NCBI GenBank assembly: GCA_015847255.1
Contig: JADLZK010000235.1
Span: 40,859-104,858 of the forward strand
Direction of reading: 5' to 3'
DNA from: Hyparrhenia diplandra
Lineage: Eukaryota; Streptophyta; Magnoliopsida; Poales; Poaceae
DNA: 64,000 nucleotides
The notes under the pieces are model-generated. The model saw only the letters and a list, made by a program, of their open reading frames with translations. It searched no databases and was not told the DNA's origin. A program made the translations under genes and the position numbers. Positions 43,958 through 55,242 of the stretch are shown here, in pieces (the first letter of the stretch is position 1; each line of letters opens with the position of its first letter).

Positions 43958-45293
43958 ACGGCGAAAATGAACCGATTCTCTAAAATTCATATATCATCCT
44001 ATTATATAAAAATAATAATGAAAGAAACAAAATACCCTATCCATCTTAAATTATAAGGCGTTTTGACATTTCTAAATATATTATTTTAGTGTGCACTTTA
44101 GATATGCTCTAGATACTAATCTATTTAGAAGTTTCAAAATATCTTATAATTTGGAACAGTGGGAGATAGATATTAAAACTTAGCATAGAATATATATCTA
44201 AAGATCTCTTTATTTTAAAAAAGGGTCTACAAACAGAATTGCTATTCATCATGAGTACTACCAAGCTTTTCAATCCCATGAACTCGGATTGCTAATTTCT
44301 GATTTTGATGATCACTAGTTCTCCATGTTTTACCACAGCACACAGCAAAAAAAACTTGTGCACCTAACTGCTGGTGCTTTATCCAATCCCTAATGACGTC
44401 ATCAGCAAGATTCACCTCAGCATCTTTTACTGTATTTTCACCCTAATCTACTACGTTCCTTGCCCTAACCTGTCCTCATCGAGCTCGCCTCATGTAACTA
44501 GTGTAGTGAGGCCTCACTCACCCTATAGCCATCCGGTGATAACCTAAAAATGCATTAGGGCCTAAACAATATATCATGTGCACGTCATAATCTTGTTTGT
44601 TAAGCATTAAGTTATATATGGTTAAACTTTGTTCTCAACCTCGCATGGTCTGACCACAACACAAATAAGTTTGACCAACACTTGTGTTGATTTACACATT
44701 GCAGTAGACCTGCCTGATTTAGCCTAACTATAACATGTGTGTAAACCTCTTGATATTTAGGCACACCCGACTTGACCAAACTTGGTAGTACATGAGTCCA
44801 ACTCATGGGAAGATTTGAAGCATCCTCTTTCTCTTTCTTACTTGACCATGACTAGATCCATAGATCTTTATTATAGAGCTTTTCAAGTCCAAACACACAC
44901 GGGTACTTTAAACATGATGTTTGCATCAAATTTCATTGAAAGATTGAGTTCCAACAACAAAACAGTTGCATGAGGTTCCAATGATCTTGTTGTCACTCGG
45001 ATCACCAAAATCACTTAGTGACTCAAACTATGTGCCACTTTCCTTACACCTTTGGGTGGGGGCGACTTTGGTGAGTCCACTAAGATCTAGTTGAATCATT
45101 GTCTCCAATTGGTTGAACCTTTTGATTCCATGGCCCTTCCACCTTCAGTCTAGACGTTGTTAGGTAGCTTACCAGGGGCACAAGTGTTGGAGATGGGTGC
45201 TCCTTGACCATGGCAGCAGCGATGGTAGACCATGGTGGCATGAGTAGCCCATGGAGTGTGTCACGTCGCAGATTTGAGGCACGATGGACCTCG
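43958..45293. other. Intergenic region upstream of the PPR gene
   Basis: AT-rich, no supportable gene. It contains the Stowaway-like MITE listed next; I see nothing recognisable in 44170-45293. Confidence 0.45.
44033..44168. mobile_element. Stowaway-like MITE
   Basis: It begins TACCCTATCCATCTTAAATT and ends AATTTGGAACAGTGGGAGATA. The two ends are imperfect inverted repeats around AAATTATAAGGCGTTTTGACA, bounded by TA. This matches the grass Stowaway type derived from Tc1/mariner elements. It is degenerate. Confidence 0.65.
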
Positions 45294-45296
45294 TTA

Positions 45297-45379
45297 GGGT
45301 ACCCACAATGGGTGACTCATAAGCTAGCTCTTAGAAAAATTAGGTTAGAGCTAGCAACTAGCTCATACCGAGAATGCCC
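45297..45379. mobile_element. Tourist-like MITE (PIF/Harbinger), 83 bp
   Basis: A small foldback with ends GGGTACCC and ATGCCC and inner arms CATAAGCTAGCTCTTA and GAGCTAGCAACTAGCTCATA. It is flanked on both sides by TTA (45294-45296, 45380-45382), the duplication typical of PIF/Harbinger. Confidence 0.5.
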
Positions 45380-45837
45380 TTAGGGCGGCGAAGCTATCCA
45401 TGACACGGTGGGGGAGAGAGAGGCTACGCACGGGTTTGGTGGGCCTTTCATAGATCTTGGTGGCCCTCCTAGGTGGACTTAGCAGACTTTTTAAATTTCT
45501 AAAATTAATTATAAAGGTGGGAAAAGGACTTGTCTCTATTAATACGGTTAAGACAAGCTCCAGCATAGGCTCAATAACACTTTTTTACCACCTATACAAA
45601 CTCTTCTTGTAGTAGTGCATCTAGAGGAGGACAAGGTACTACGTCCTCTAGCCCTATATAATTGTGGTTATGGGTGTGTGTTAGTCAAAATATGTTAAGT
45701 TTGGCTATATTTATATGAAATGTCAGGAACATTTATATCTCCAAATAAGTTTATTGATGAAATTTGGTTTAATTAAATATCAATCTAGTGGTACTAATTA
45801 TGCATCCTAAACATCAATACTCGTTAATATATGTATG

Positions 45838-47347
45838 CGAAAGGTCCTAATGGCTAGAGGGGGGGGGGGGTGAATAGCCTATTAAAAATTCTTACAACAA
45901 CACTAAGCACCCGGATTAGTAAATAAGATGGCGAAGCTATTAAGCAATGCTACAAGCTATCTATGCAAGCCACAAGTCAAATTCTAATGTCTCTAATCAC
46001 AACAAAGGCTATGTCGCTAGATTACTCCTAGGTGAACAAGCAAGTCTAACTAAAACAACAACTAGGAGCTAAACAATTCTAGCAAGCTAAACAACAAAAC
46101 AACCTAGGCAATTCTACACAAGTATATCAATGTAAATGCTCGAGAGGGTGATCGATATACCGACGGTGGAGTGTAGAGGATGATGCCAATCACCGTGTAC
46201 AATGAGAAATCTCCAACGAGCTTAAGACAATAGACACGATGATTTTTCAACGAGGTTCACGTGCTTGCCGGCACGCTAAGTCCCCGTTGTGGCGACACAC
46301 TCACTTGACGTATGCTAAGCAATGGCGGTGCCAAATCCCCTATGGGAGCTCAAGCAAACAATCACAAGAGAGGGTACAACAAGCCACGAGCAATCCACTA
46401 GTGCTCCTTTCACGAATCTCCCGCGGGGTAAGGAGCGACCCTCACAATCACCACCGGTGTGGCCTCGAACAAGCTCCACTCGAGCTCAACACCGCCTCTT
46501 GCTCCAAGCCGCTAGAGGAACAGGGCAAATTCCCAAGAAAACAAGAATCCCGCGGCTTCTCCAAGGATGAAGTGCCTCTAGATGCAACCGATGATGCAAT
46601 GCACTTCTATCACTCTCAATCTCACCAAGAATCCGAGTTAGTGATGGGGAGATGAGTGGAGAGGAGTCTCACAAGCTCAATAGCAAGTTGGAAGCTTCAA
46701 ATGTGCAAGAGAGGACTCCAAGAACCGGCCATCCAAGTATATATAGAGCCCCCTCGAAATAGAGCCGTTGCTCTAAAAATTTGCTCTGGCGGGGTGGACG
46801 GGACGCACCGGACCGGACTCACCAGCGAGTCCGTCCGTGGTCCGGTCGATGCTTCGGTCACTACCGACAAGCATCGGGCCGGTGGGCCCAACTCGCAGCG
46901 TCCGCGTCGGTCGGGGTTCGGTCGAGCACCGGATGCTTCCGGTCCAGGTTTGGTCGTGCGTCCGGTCATTTTCATGCCATGGGTTGCCAAACCTCAACGC
47001 GAGCGTTATGGCCAGGAGCCACCGGTCGGTGCGTCCGGTCGTTAGTGCTCTCCTCGTGCGTCGCGTCAATTGGACCTAGGGACAAGGCGGCTTCTTCACT
47101 TTTTCCTTTGCTCTTTGCTTCAAACTGTCTTCGCCTCTTGCCATGGGTTGCCAACACGTCCAAGATGACCACGTTATCACCAATGTTAGCACGTCGATAA
47201 GTTAGACAAGATCGAAGTTAGTGCTCTCATGTCCTAAATGCAATATGCAAGTCAATTGGACCTAGAAGCACTTCATAGTCATCACTTAGAGCAAAGGATT
47301 AGTCCACAAGTGTGTCATCAATTTCCAAAACCAAACATGAGATTTCA
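45838..47347 (-). repeat. 3' LTR of E1
   Basis: Aligns with 55243-56196 plus 63373-64000. It lacks about 240 bases present in the solo LTR copy (25454-25691) and in part in its own 5' LTR after 63830: GCACTTCA joins directly to the AGTCATCACTTAGAGC part near 47270. TATA box on the minus strand at 46738-46746, with a CpG-rich CCGGTC-motif block upstream of it at about 46790-47050. Confidence 0.9.
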
Positions 47348-48424
47348 ATCTCCCCCTTTTTGGTAATTGATGACAACCAACTCACAAAGACATGAAATAA
47401 AATTCAATTGAACTTGAATTGCTTGCCCATAGCATTTTGATCATGAATCAAGGATTGGACAAACATTTCAAGGTTCGGTTTTGGTAGTAGTAGCTCCCCT
47501 ACATATGTGCTTCCATGTGTTTGGATCAAGTTGGCACATATGTATGGATAGAAATCTTGGGGAGAGATACTAATACCAAAAGAGATGCTAAGGTTCTAGA
47601 AATTGGACCTTTGAAGCGTGAAACCATCGGAGTCCTTAGCATCAATGTAACTAGACAATCATCAAAACTCAACATACCCCATGAGATCAACATTATAGGC
47701 TAAAATGTGAGCTTTGTCTAGAAACATCCTATGCATGCTAGTTGGTCAATACACCAAACAATTTTCAAAAAACTAGCATACACCAAGCAATCATGTATAT
47801 TGAATTTAGATTGCCAATGCAACATTTCATTATGATCATGCACATACAAATGCACAAATAGTCTATGAGCTTGCTCCCCCTATTTGTGTGATCCTTTCCA
47901 ACATCTTTGTGACTTATTTCTCCCCCTTTGTCAACAATCACCAAAAAAGGTGTAAATGAGAGAAATCAAGTCAATCAAAGTATCACATGTGGTCTCATCT
48001 AGATCACTTGCCTTTCCATGTATTCAAGTTTGAACCAAGGACAAGCTTTTTCACACCTCATATACATAAGGGTTATCTTGCACCATGTTAGAATACACAT
48101 CAATAGCGCATTTTCTAGAGTTGACACTAGGATTGCAAGCACATAAACATGTCATATGCCACCACTAGATCATAGAACCAATCAAAGCAATAGTGGTGCC
48201 ACACATACATTGAAATCATTTTATTTTCCATGAATGAGCCTTTTAAGCATGCATGATGGCTAGATGCACTAACAAGTCCTTAGCAACATATGAATGCCAT
48301 GACAACCAACTTTTACCTTGGGTTTGTCGAAGGAGAGGCATGTCATATAAGTGGGGTGCATCAACTCAAGTTGGAGAAGTCAATAATGTTCAATTCTCCC
48401 TTTAGCATGCAAAATCTTTTCTCA
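47348..48424 (-). other. 3' non-coding region of E1 with several purine tracts
   Basis: On the minus strand purine tracts lie at 47931-47918 (AAAGGGGGAGAAA), 47884-47873 (AATAGGGGGAGC), 47503-47493 (TGTAGGGGAGC) and, next to the LTR, 47361-47348 (AAAAAGGGGGAGATT). Only the last is in priming position. No third ORF as in E4 is visible. Confidence 0.7.
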
Positions 48425-51400
48425 TCAAGTGGCTTGGTGAATATGTCGGCTAGTTGATCTTGTGCCAATGCCCATAATACAAATGTCACCCTTTTGTTGA
48501 TGATCTCTTATGAAGTGGTGCCTTATATCAATGTGCTTTGTTCTTGGATGTTGAACCGGATTTTGGGTCATCTTTCTTGCACTTTCATTGTCACAATACA
48601 ATGGGACTTTGTCAAATTTGAATCCAAAATCCTTCAATGTTGACCTCATCCAAAGCAATTGAGTGCAACAACTTCTCGCACTAATGTATTCGGCTTCGAC
48701 GGTTGAGAGAGCAACACTATTTTGCTTCTTTGAAGACCATGATACTAGTGACCTTCCAAGGAATTGACATGTGCCACTTGTGCTCATTCTATTGATCTTG
48801 CACCCTTCATAGTCGGAATCCGAATATCCAATCAAATCAAACTTGGATCCCTTTGGATACCATAGTCCAACATCTTGTGTGCCCTTCAAGTACCTCACAA
48901 TTCTCTTTGTTGCCTTGAGGTGACTCTCTCTAGGATCGGATTGATATCTAGCACACATGCCCACACTAAATGCTATGTCCGGTCTTGATGCGGTTGCATA
49001 GAGCAAACTTCCAATCATAGACCTATACTTCTTTTGCTCAACCATGTTGCCACTTGGATCGGGGTCTAGGCTTCCATTGGTTGCCATAGGTGTGGACATT
49101 GACTTGGCATCTTGAAGATCAAACTTCTTGATCATATCCTTGATGTACTTGCCTTGACTAATGAATGTGCCATTCTTCAATTGCTTGATTTGGAGACCAA
49201 GAAAGAATGTGAGCTCTCCAAGCATTGACATCTCAAACTCATTGACCATCATCTTTGCAAACTCTTCACAAAACTCTTGATTGGTTGACCCAAAGATAAT
49301 GTCATCAACATAGATTTGCAACACAAACAAGTCCTTGCCAATCTTCTTGGTGAAGAGAGTGGTGTCCACCTTGCCCATCTTGAACCCTTTAGAGGGTAGA
49401 AAATCTCTCAACCTCTCATACCATGCTCTAGGTGCTTGTTTCAATCCATACAAAGCCTTCTTCAACTTGTACACATGGTTGGGATACTTGTCATCTTCAA
49501 AGCCCGGGGGTTGCTCCACATACACCAACTCATTGATGAAGCCATTCAAGAATGCACTCTTCACATCCATTTGATAGAGCTTGATGTCATGAGCACATGC
49601 ATAAGCAAGCAAGATTCTAATTGCTTCAAGTCTAGCAACCGGTGCATAGGTCTCTCCAAAGTCAAGATCCTCTACTTGAGTGTACCCTTGAGCTACTAGC
49701 ATTGCCTTGTTTCTAACCACAATTTCATCTTGATCTTGCTTGTTCTTGAAGACCCACTTGGTTCCTATCATATTGTAGTCCTTTGGCCTTTCCATCAATT
49801 CCCATACATCATTCCTCTTGAAGTTGTTCAACTCTTCATGCATGGCATTGATCCAATCTTCCTTCTTGAGTGCATTTTCAATGTTCTCCGGTTCTTCTTG
49901 TGCTACATAGGCATGGTGAGCACAAAAGGATGCCAATCTTCTTCTAGTAACCACTCCACTATTGATGTCACCGACAATTTGATCAATTGGATGATCTCTT
50001 GCTATGTTGGATGGTTGCATCACTTGCACTTGATGACTAGGATGAGGAGTTGGACTAGCTTGTTGCTCTTGATCTTCATCTTGAGTACCACTAGTGCTTG
50101 CTTCATTTGCATTAATCTCAATTATAGTGGTAGTCAATGGAGTGTCATCATCATCATCAACTTGCCTTGGCCGAATGTCGCCAATATCCATGTTTCTCAT
50201 TGCATTCTCCAAGTTGGAACCACTCACATCATCATGATTTTTAACTTCATTTTGAGAGCCTTGGGTTTCATCAAATTCCACATCATAGACTTCTTCAAGC
50301 TTGTCACTACCCAAGTTCCAAACTCTATATGCTTTGCTTGTGGTTGAATATCCAAGTAGGAACCCTTCATCATATTTCTTGTCAAACTTGCCCAATCTTG
50401 TGCCTTTCTTGAAAATGTAGCATTTGCATCTAAAGACTCTAAAGTAACCAATATTGGGCTTCCTTCCATTTAGCAACTCATAGGGTGTCTTGCCAAGCAT
50501 TCCATGGCAATATAGTCGGTTGCTACAATAGCAAGCCGTGTTGATTGCTTTGGCCCAAAAGGAATGGCTAACATTGTACTCACTAAGCATTGATCTTGCC
50601 ATTTCAATCAAGGTTCTATTCTTCCTCTCAACTACACCATTGGATTGAGGAGTGTAGGTTGGTGAGAATTGATGTCCAATTCCAAGCTCATCACACAATA
50701 CTTCAATTCTTGTATTTTTGAATTCACTCCCATTATCACTCCTAATCTTCTTGATGGATATCTCAAACTCATTTTGAACCCTCTTGACAAATGTCTTGAA
50801 AAGCTCAAACACATCATTCTTGTCATGCAAAAAGAACACCCATGTGTATCTAGTGTAGTCATCAACTATGACAAAACCATACTTGTTGCCACCAATGCTA
50901 GAGTATGATGTTGGCCCAAACAAGTCCATGTGTAGCAACTCAAATGCCTTGCTAGTGCTCATTGTGCTCTTGGTTGGATGTGCATTACCATGTTGCTTGC
51001 CGGCTTGACATGCTCCACAAGGTTTGTCCTTCTCAAACTTCACATCATTCAAGCCTCTAACCAAGTCATGCTTCATCAACTTGTTCAATTGCTTTATTCC
51101 AACATGACCAAGCCTCCTATGCCACAACCACCCTTTACTAGCCTTTGAGAGTAAACATGTTGTCAACTTGGCTTCTTTTGAGTTGAAGTCAACAAGACAG
51201 AGATCACCATATCTAAATCCCTTGAAGATCATGTTTGCACCATCACCACTAACCACTTCAACTTCTTGGCTTGTGAATATACATTTGTAGCCATGATCAC
51301 AAAGTTGAGAAACTGACAATAGGTTGTAATCAAGATGATCAACTAGCAACACCTTTGACAAGCTTTTCTCTTGAGTGATAGCAATCTTGCCTAGCCCCAA

Positions 51401-51553
51401 CACATTGCCTTTCTTGTCATTGCCAAATGTGATTGACTCATATTCATCAATGCCCTTGATGCTAATAGACTTGAACATATGAGAATCCCCGGTCATGTGT
51501 TGAGTGCACCCACTATCCATTATCCAATGCTCTCCTCCGGCACGGTAATTGAC
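48425..51553 (-). CDS. pol: pol of Sirevirus E1: protease, integrase, RT, RNase H
   Basis: Open frame of 1031 codons from the ATG at 51520, extending upstream without stop to 51553. Protease MDSGCTQHM. Zinc motif HRRLGHVG...CGACQAGKQ. Integrase core HMDLFGPTSYSSIGGNKYG with VIVDDYTRYTWVFF, RSDNGSEF and NGVVERKNRT for the D,D(35)E triad. Reverse transcriptase TKWVFKNKQDQDE, YQMDVKSAFLNGF, ALYGLKQAPRAWYERL, catalytic YVDDIIFGS. RNase H GYSDSDYEG, STVEAEYIS, CDNESA, HIDIRHHFIRDH. It makes the enzymes that copy the element RNA to DNA and insert it. The last about 15 residues (RSTSRHIHQAT) are out of family, from a small frame change near 48460 that also removes the usual C-terminus. It is otherwise intact, unlike the other pol copies here. 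Confidence 0.92.
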   Translation of the reverse strand, partial: VNYRAGGEHWIMDSGCTQHMTGDSHMFKSISIKGIDEYESITFGNDKKGNVLGLGKIAITQEKSLSKVLLVDHLDYNLLSVSQLCDHGYKCIFTSQEVEVVSGDGANMIFKGFRYGDLCLVDFNSKEAKLTTCLLSKASKGWLWHRRLGHVGIKQLNKLMKHDLVRGLNDVKFEKDKPCGACQAGKQHGNAHPTKSTMSTSKAFELLHMDLFGPTSYSSIGGNKYGFVIVDDYTRYTWVFFLHDKNDVFELFKTFVKRVQNEFEISIKKIRSDNGSEFKNTRIEVLCDELGIGHQFSPTYTPQSNGVVERKNRTLIEMARSMLSEYNVSHSFWAKAINTACYCSNRLYCHGMLGKTPYELLNGRKPNIGYFRVFRCKCYIFKKGTRLGKFDKKYDEGFLLGYSTTSKAYRVWNLGSDKLEEVYDVEFDETQGSQNEVKNHDDVSGSNLENAMRNMDIGDIRPRQVDDDDDTPLTTTIIEINANEASTSGTQDEDQEQQASPTPHPSHQVQVMQPSNIARDHPIDQIVGDINSGVVTRRRLASFCAHHAYVAQEEPENIENALKKEDWINAMHEELNNFKRNDVWELMERPKDYNMIGTKWVFKNKQDQDEIVVRNKAMLVAQGYTQVEDLDFGETYAPVARLEAIRILLAYACAHDIKLYQMDVKSAFLNGFINELVYVEQPPGFEDDKYPNHVYKLKKALYGLKQAPRAWYERLRDFLPSKGFKMGKVDTTLFTKKIGKDLFVLQIYVDDIIFGSTNQEFCEEFAKMMVNEFEMSMLGELTFFLGLQIKQLKNGTFISQGKYIKDMIKKFDLQDAKSMSTPMATNGSLDPDPSGNMVEQKKYRSMIGSLLYATASRPDIAFSVGMCARYQSDPRESHLKATKRIVRYLKGTQDVGLWYPKGSKFDLIGYSDSDYEGCKINRMSTSGTCQFLGRSLVSWSSKKQNSVALSTVEAEYISARSCCTQLLWMRSTLKDFGFKFDKVPLYCDNESARKMTQNPVQHPRTKHIDIRHHFIRDHQQKGDICIMGIGTRSTSRHIHQAT

Positions 51554-51569
51554 CTACAAAATAAGATCA
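51554..51569 (-). promoter_or_regulatory. gag/pol junction with acceptor-like motif in E1
   Basis: The gag frame ends at TGA (51569-51567). TCTTATTTTGTAG follows (51566-51554), then pol resumes at GTCAATTAC (51553) in another frame. Equivalent sites: E4 TAA then ACTTGTTTTGCAG (8368-8383), E2 TGA then TTTCCTTGTAG (57547-57560). The T-rich tract plus AG resembles a 3' splice site; use as such is inference. Confidence 0.4.
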
Positions 51570-53895
51570 ATTCTTCTTAGGTACCCAATGTTGCTTGGGT
51601 CCTTCAAGGTTAGTCACCAAGGCCTTTGGTACCCAAATGTCTTTCTTCTTTGAGCCCATCCATGGTGTACCAATGTACCTAGCATGAACACCATTGTTCT
51701 TCTTCACAAGCATATATGAATTATCAAGCTTGATAGAAGAGACATTGGTCCTCTTGTTCATGCACTTTTGCTCTACATGACTAACTTGCTTGCAAGCTTT
51801 GCAATAGCTACCATTGCTCTTCACAAAACGAGTCTTGTGAGTCACATAGGTGGCCTTGCCTTTCTTGGGGATATAGCCTAAGCCCTCCTTGTATAAGGAT
51901 GCCCTTTGGCTACCCAAGCACATAAGCAAGCGGTCCTCACCACCATAGGCCTTAGCCAAGGTGTGATTGAGCTCCTTTACTTCCCTCTTTAAACAAGCAT
52001 TCTCATGAATAAACATAGGGTTGTCACTATCTTCACTAGAGATGGATATGCTAGTGATAGAGCTAGTGGAGGTTGTTGGCGTTTCTTAATAAAAGCGAAA
52101 AGAGTTCGCAAGCGCACGGAAATGCCGCTGTAGCTTTCACCCGGAAGTATTCAGGGTATCGTATTTCCACAGGGAAGGCATGGTGTAAAGTCTCTACTAT
52201 GAATATGGACAAGATAACAAGACTATGCAATAGACCACAATCCATAACAGGGATAAACCAAATGGTAAGATAACTTGACACACACACTTGAATCAATCTC
52301 AAGGATGAAGATAAATAAAAGAATGAAAGAATAAATCTAATAAGGAGCAGGCATATCCTAAATAGCTATGTTAAGGCAGTGGATATACATACATGCTTTT
52401 GTAATGTTAGAGATTCTAAGTTAAGTTAGCCATGGTTGCTATTTTCTCACCGACCACGGGGGCGCACTGGCAGTGCGCTTAAGCGATACCGGGCATAGCA
52501 TCTACTCCATACGAGGCGTGGGGGATTACAAGGGCGGACAGGGGCTGTCACCCACCGCCTACCACCTTGTCCGATGCGTATATGGACCGGCCCGAAGGTA
52601 ACCTCTAGCTTAGACACCACGTCTACGCTATGGCCACTACTCTAGCGTGTCGACAAGGCTTACCCGTCCCCGGGGTCCTTCTACTAGAGCACCCACCTCG
52701 AGGGCGGGTAGCGAACCTATAATCAAACAGCAACTAAGACTAATTCAAAGTAGAACTCAACATCTCAACTTAGCTCTTGGTCTAAACATGTATGCATAAC
52801 ATATTAAGCATAAAGTTCTATGCGACAAGATCATAACATGAAAACTATATACTAGTTCATATGCTAAGATCATATCATAAGAACTATACTCTAGTTCATA
52901 AGCATAACTATATCGATAAATAAAGAACAAGAACAAGATGAAGAACTCAATATTGATCATATCGAATACTTCTAAGATGTTCTTGATCTCCATGTACAAG
53001 CCTTGCCAAGCTCCTACTACAAACTAAAAGGTAAAAGATACAAGTGGAGGAGAATGACTCTTGTGTGGTGTGTCCTTTTACAAGTGAGGAGTGCCTCTCT
53101 TTATATAGTGGAGAGGAGGAGGGAATGGAGGGCTCTCCTTGCTTCGAGGTGTTCTTGGCGGGAGCGAAACCTTGCACCGCATGCAACCGCCCAGAGTGAA
53201 AACAGCTCCAAACCGCCCGAGAGAGGCGGGCGGAACAGAGGGCAAAAATTTGCGCCGACCGCCGCGATCGGCCGGCCGCCCTGAAATTTGGGCCTCCCGG
53301 CCCCGGCCTTCTCTCAATGCGCGTTTTGTCCTTCAAATGTTGGGCCTATGATGGTGCATGGGCCAAATTGTGTGGGTTTGGTCCTCTTGATTGATCCACT
53401 CATTGGCGTCTTTTATTCAATACGCTTTCTAATTTATTTGGCGATTTTGTACCTGTTTCCACTCTTATACCGCAAAACATAATTTCTACGAATACAAGTG
53501 GAACTAGGTTAGAAGTAAAGGTACATGTAACATAAGTTTGCCCCTTTCTCATGAATTGGATAAAGGTTGGCGGTATAATATACTCGATAATGACCGCCAA
53601 CGAGAGGTCTCACACTTGGGGTTGATTTATCAACAAGAATGTCACACATGATGCTAGCATTGCATGTATCCACATTTTCAACAACTAAGCACAGCTTGTG
53701 CTCATCAAGTAGAGAGGAACGAGCTTTCTCTAAGTTAGAATGAGATTTCTCAAGCTTCTTATGGTCTACCTCTAGACTCTCATAAGATGCCCGAAGCTCA
53801 TCAAGTTCTTGCTTAAGGCTCTTTGTTTCCTTACGCAAGCCCTTGCATTCCTTCCTATTTTGCTTGAACATGATAATGCAATCATCAAGCATGCT
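51567..53895 (-). pseudogene. gag: gag of E1, C-terminal part, split by a solo LTR
   Basis: Downstream of an in-frame TAA at 53896 the frame reopens with MLDDCIIMFKQNRKEC (53892). It forms a long coiled coil (ETKSLKQELDELRASYESLE, DHKKLEKSHSNLEKA) and reaches a Ser/Thr-rich stretch, where a solo LTR (52074-53603) is inserted. Beyond it the frame continues SISISSEDSDNP, then ENACLKREVKELNHTLAKAY and a second zinc knuckle CKACKQVSHVEQKC (about 51800-51760), ending KQHWVPKKN and TGA at 51567. Sireviruses are known for long gag proteins with coiled coils. The stop and the insertion would each truncate the product. Confidence 0.8.
52074..53603 (-). repeat. Solo LTR of a TGTTGGCG family, copy 2
   Basis: Inserted in gag of E1 with an exact 5-bp duplication GAGGT (52069-52073, 53604-53608). 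It begins TGTTGGCGTTTCTTAATAAA and ends in the hairpin TTGGCGGT...ACCGCCAA before CGA. It shares with 32411-33865 the stretches GTAGCTTTCACCC, GGTATCGTATTT and ACACCACGTCTA. Minus-strand TATATAAAG at 53107-53099 suggests minus orientation. No gene is visible inside; the frames near 52947-53351 lie in a GC-rich block on both strands. Confidence 0.75.
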
Positions 53896-55215
53896 TTACA
53901 ACTCTTCCCTAGTGAGTGTTTGCTCCTCATCATCACTATCATTATCACTATCATCATCATCATCACTAGTGATAGATTGTACCTTGGTGGCCTTAGCCAT
54001 GAAGCATGAGGAAGGAGTGTCGAAGAGGGAGATCTTGTCATGCATAGCAAGGTGAGCTTGTCCCTTCTTCTTGTTCTTCTTCTCCTCTTCTTCATCACTT
54101 GAAGAGGATGAGCCATCACTATCCCACATAGTCACATGTGACTCATTCTTCTTCTTGGGCTTCTTCTCCTTCTCATTCTTGGCATCATTCTTCTTTCTTG
54201 CTTTCTTGATGCCCTTCTCATTATCACTCTCATATGGGCACTCGGCAATCAAGTGACAACCATCATGGCAACGAAAGCATGTCATGTTGCCTTCATTCTT
54301 GCCATCCTTGGTCTTCTTCTTGGATGATTGCTTCTTCTTGTTCTTGGAGATGTAGTTCTTCTTCACAAACTTTCCCAATCTCCTCACAAAGAGAGCCATT
54401 TGCTCATCCACTTCACTTCCACTTGTAGAAGTGCCATCCTCTTCATCACTTGATTCTTCCTTCTTCTTCTTGCCCTTTGATGATGAGCTTGCCTTGAGTG
54501 CCAAGCTCTTCTTGTCCTCTTTCTTCTCTTCTTCCTTGACCTTCTTGTTTGCCTTGTTGATGAGTTCTTGCTTCTTCTTGTCATCTCTATATGAATCATC
54601 GGTCATCACCTCATCAAGCAATTGGTTGGGAGTCAAATCCTTCAAGTTTGACCTCACTAGCACGGTGATGAACATCCCAAACCGCTCGGGCAAACATCTC
54701 AAGAACTTCATGTTGAAGGTCTTGTCCTTGATCTCTTCTCCTAGAGCATTGAGATCATTCACCAACACTTGCATGCGGTGAAACATCTTCGGCACGGTCT
54801 CATCTTCTTCCATCTTGAAGCTATTGAATTGCTCAAGCTTGATATAGGCCTTTGCTTGCTTGACGCCTTCGGTGCCCTCATAGCACTCTTCTAGCTTCTT
54901 CCAAATCTCATGAGCAATGGTGAGTGACTTAACTTGCTCAAACACGCTATCATTGAATGCCTCATGAAAAGCACTCACGGCCACATCATTGGCATATAAC
55001 TTCTTCTCTTCAGCCGCGGTTGGCTCATTTGGCTTTGCCACCTCAAACTTGTTCTCGGTCACAACCCACACATCTCTATTGATTGACTTGAGGTGTGCGG
55101 TCATCTTCACCTTCCAATAGGCAAAGTTGGTGCCATCGAAAGGTGGCGCCTTCTTGGTGTTGTTGACATGAAAAGTCATTGCTATTTTGTCACCGTTGGA
55201 TGTTAAGCCACTCAA
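53896..55215 (-). CDS. gag: gag of Sirevirus E1, N-terminal part (capsid and first zinc knuckle)
   Basis: A 439-codon frame starting MSGLTSNGDKIAMTFHVNN 13 bases after the primer site, so the start is secure. The capsid part opens PPFDGTNFAYWKVKMTAHLK, the copia gag signature. It continues IWKKLEECYEGTEGVKQAKA, KFLRCLPERFGMFITVLVR and LTPNQLLDEVMTDD, then a Lys/Glu/Ser-rich region (KKEESSDEEDGTSTSGSEVD). A CCHC zinc knuckle CFRCHDGCHLIAEC follows at about residue 325 and an acidic tail ends at an in-frame TAA (53896-53898). Since the coiled-coil part follows in the same frame two codons later, the stop probably shortens a longer gag. Confidence 0.85.
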   Translation of the reverse strand: MSGLTSNGDKIAMTFHVNNTKKAPPFDGTNFAYWKVKMTAHLKSINRDVWVVTENKFEVAKPNEPTAAEEKKLYANDVAVSAFHEAFNDSVFEQVKSLTIAHEIWKKLEECYEGTEGVKQAKAYIKLEQFNSFKMEEDETVPKMFHRMQVLVNDLNALGEEIKDKTFNMKFLRCLPERFGMFITVLVRSNLKDLTPNQLLDEVMTDDSYRDDKKKQELINKANKKVKEEEKKEDKKSLALKASSSSKGKKKKEESSDEEDGTSTSGSEVDEQMALFVRRLGKFVKKNYISKNKKKQSSKKKTKDGKNEGNMTCFRCHDGCHLIAECPYESDNEKGIKKARKKNDAKNEKEKKPKKKNESHVTMWDSDGSSSSSDEEEEKKNKKKGQAHLAMHDKISLFDTPSSCFMAKATKVQSITSDDDDDSDNDSDDEEQTLTREEL

Positions 55216-55227
55216 ATACGGTGCCTT

Positions 55228-55240
55228 GGCTCCGATACCA
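55228..55240 (-). other. Primer binding site of E1
   Basis: The minus strand reads TGGTATCGGAGCC, one base from the initiator-Met primer site TGGTATCAGAGCC, two bases after the LTR end CCTTTCA (55243). Confidence 0.85.
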
Positions 55241-55242
55241 CT

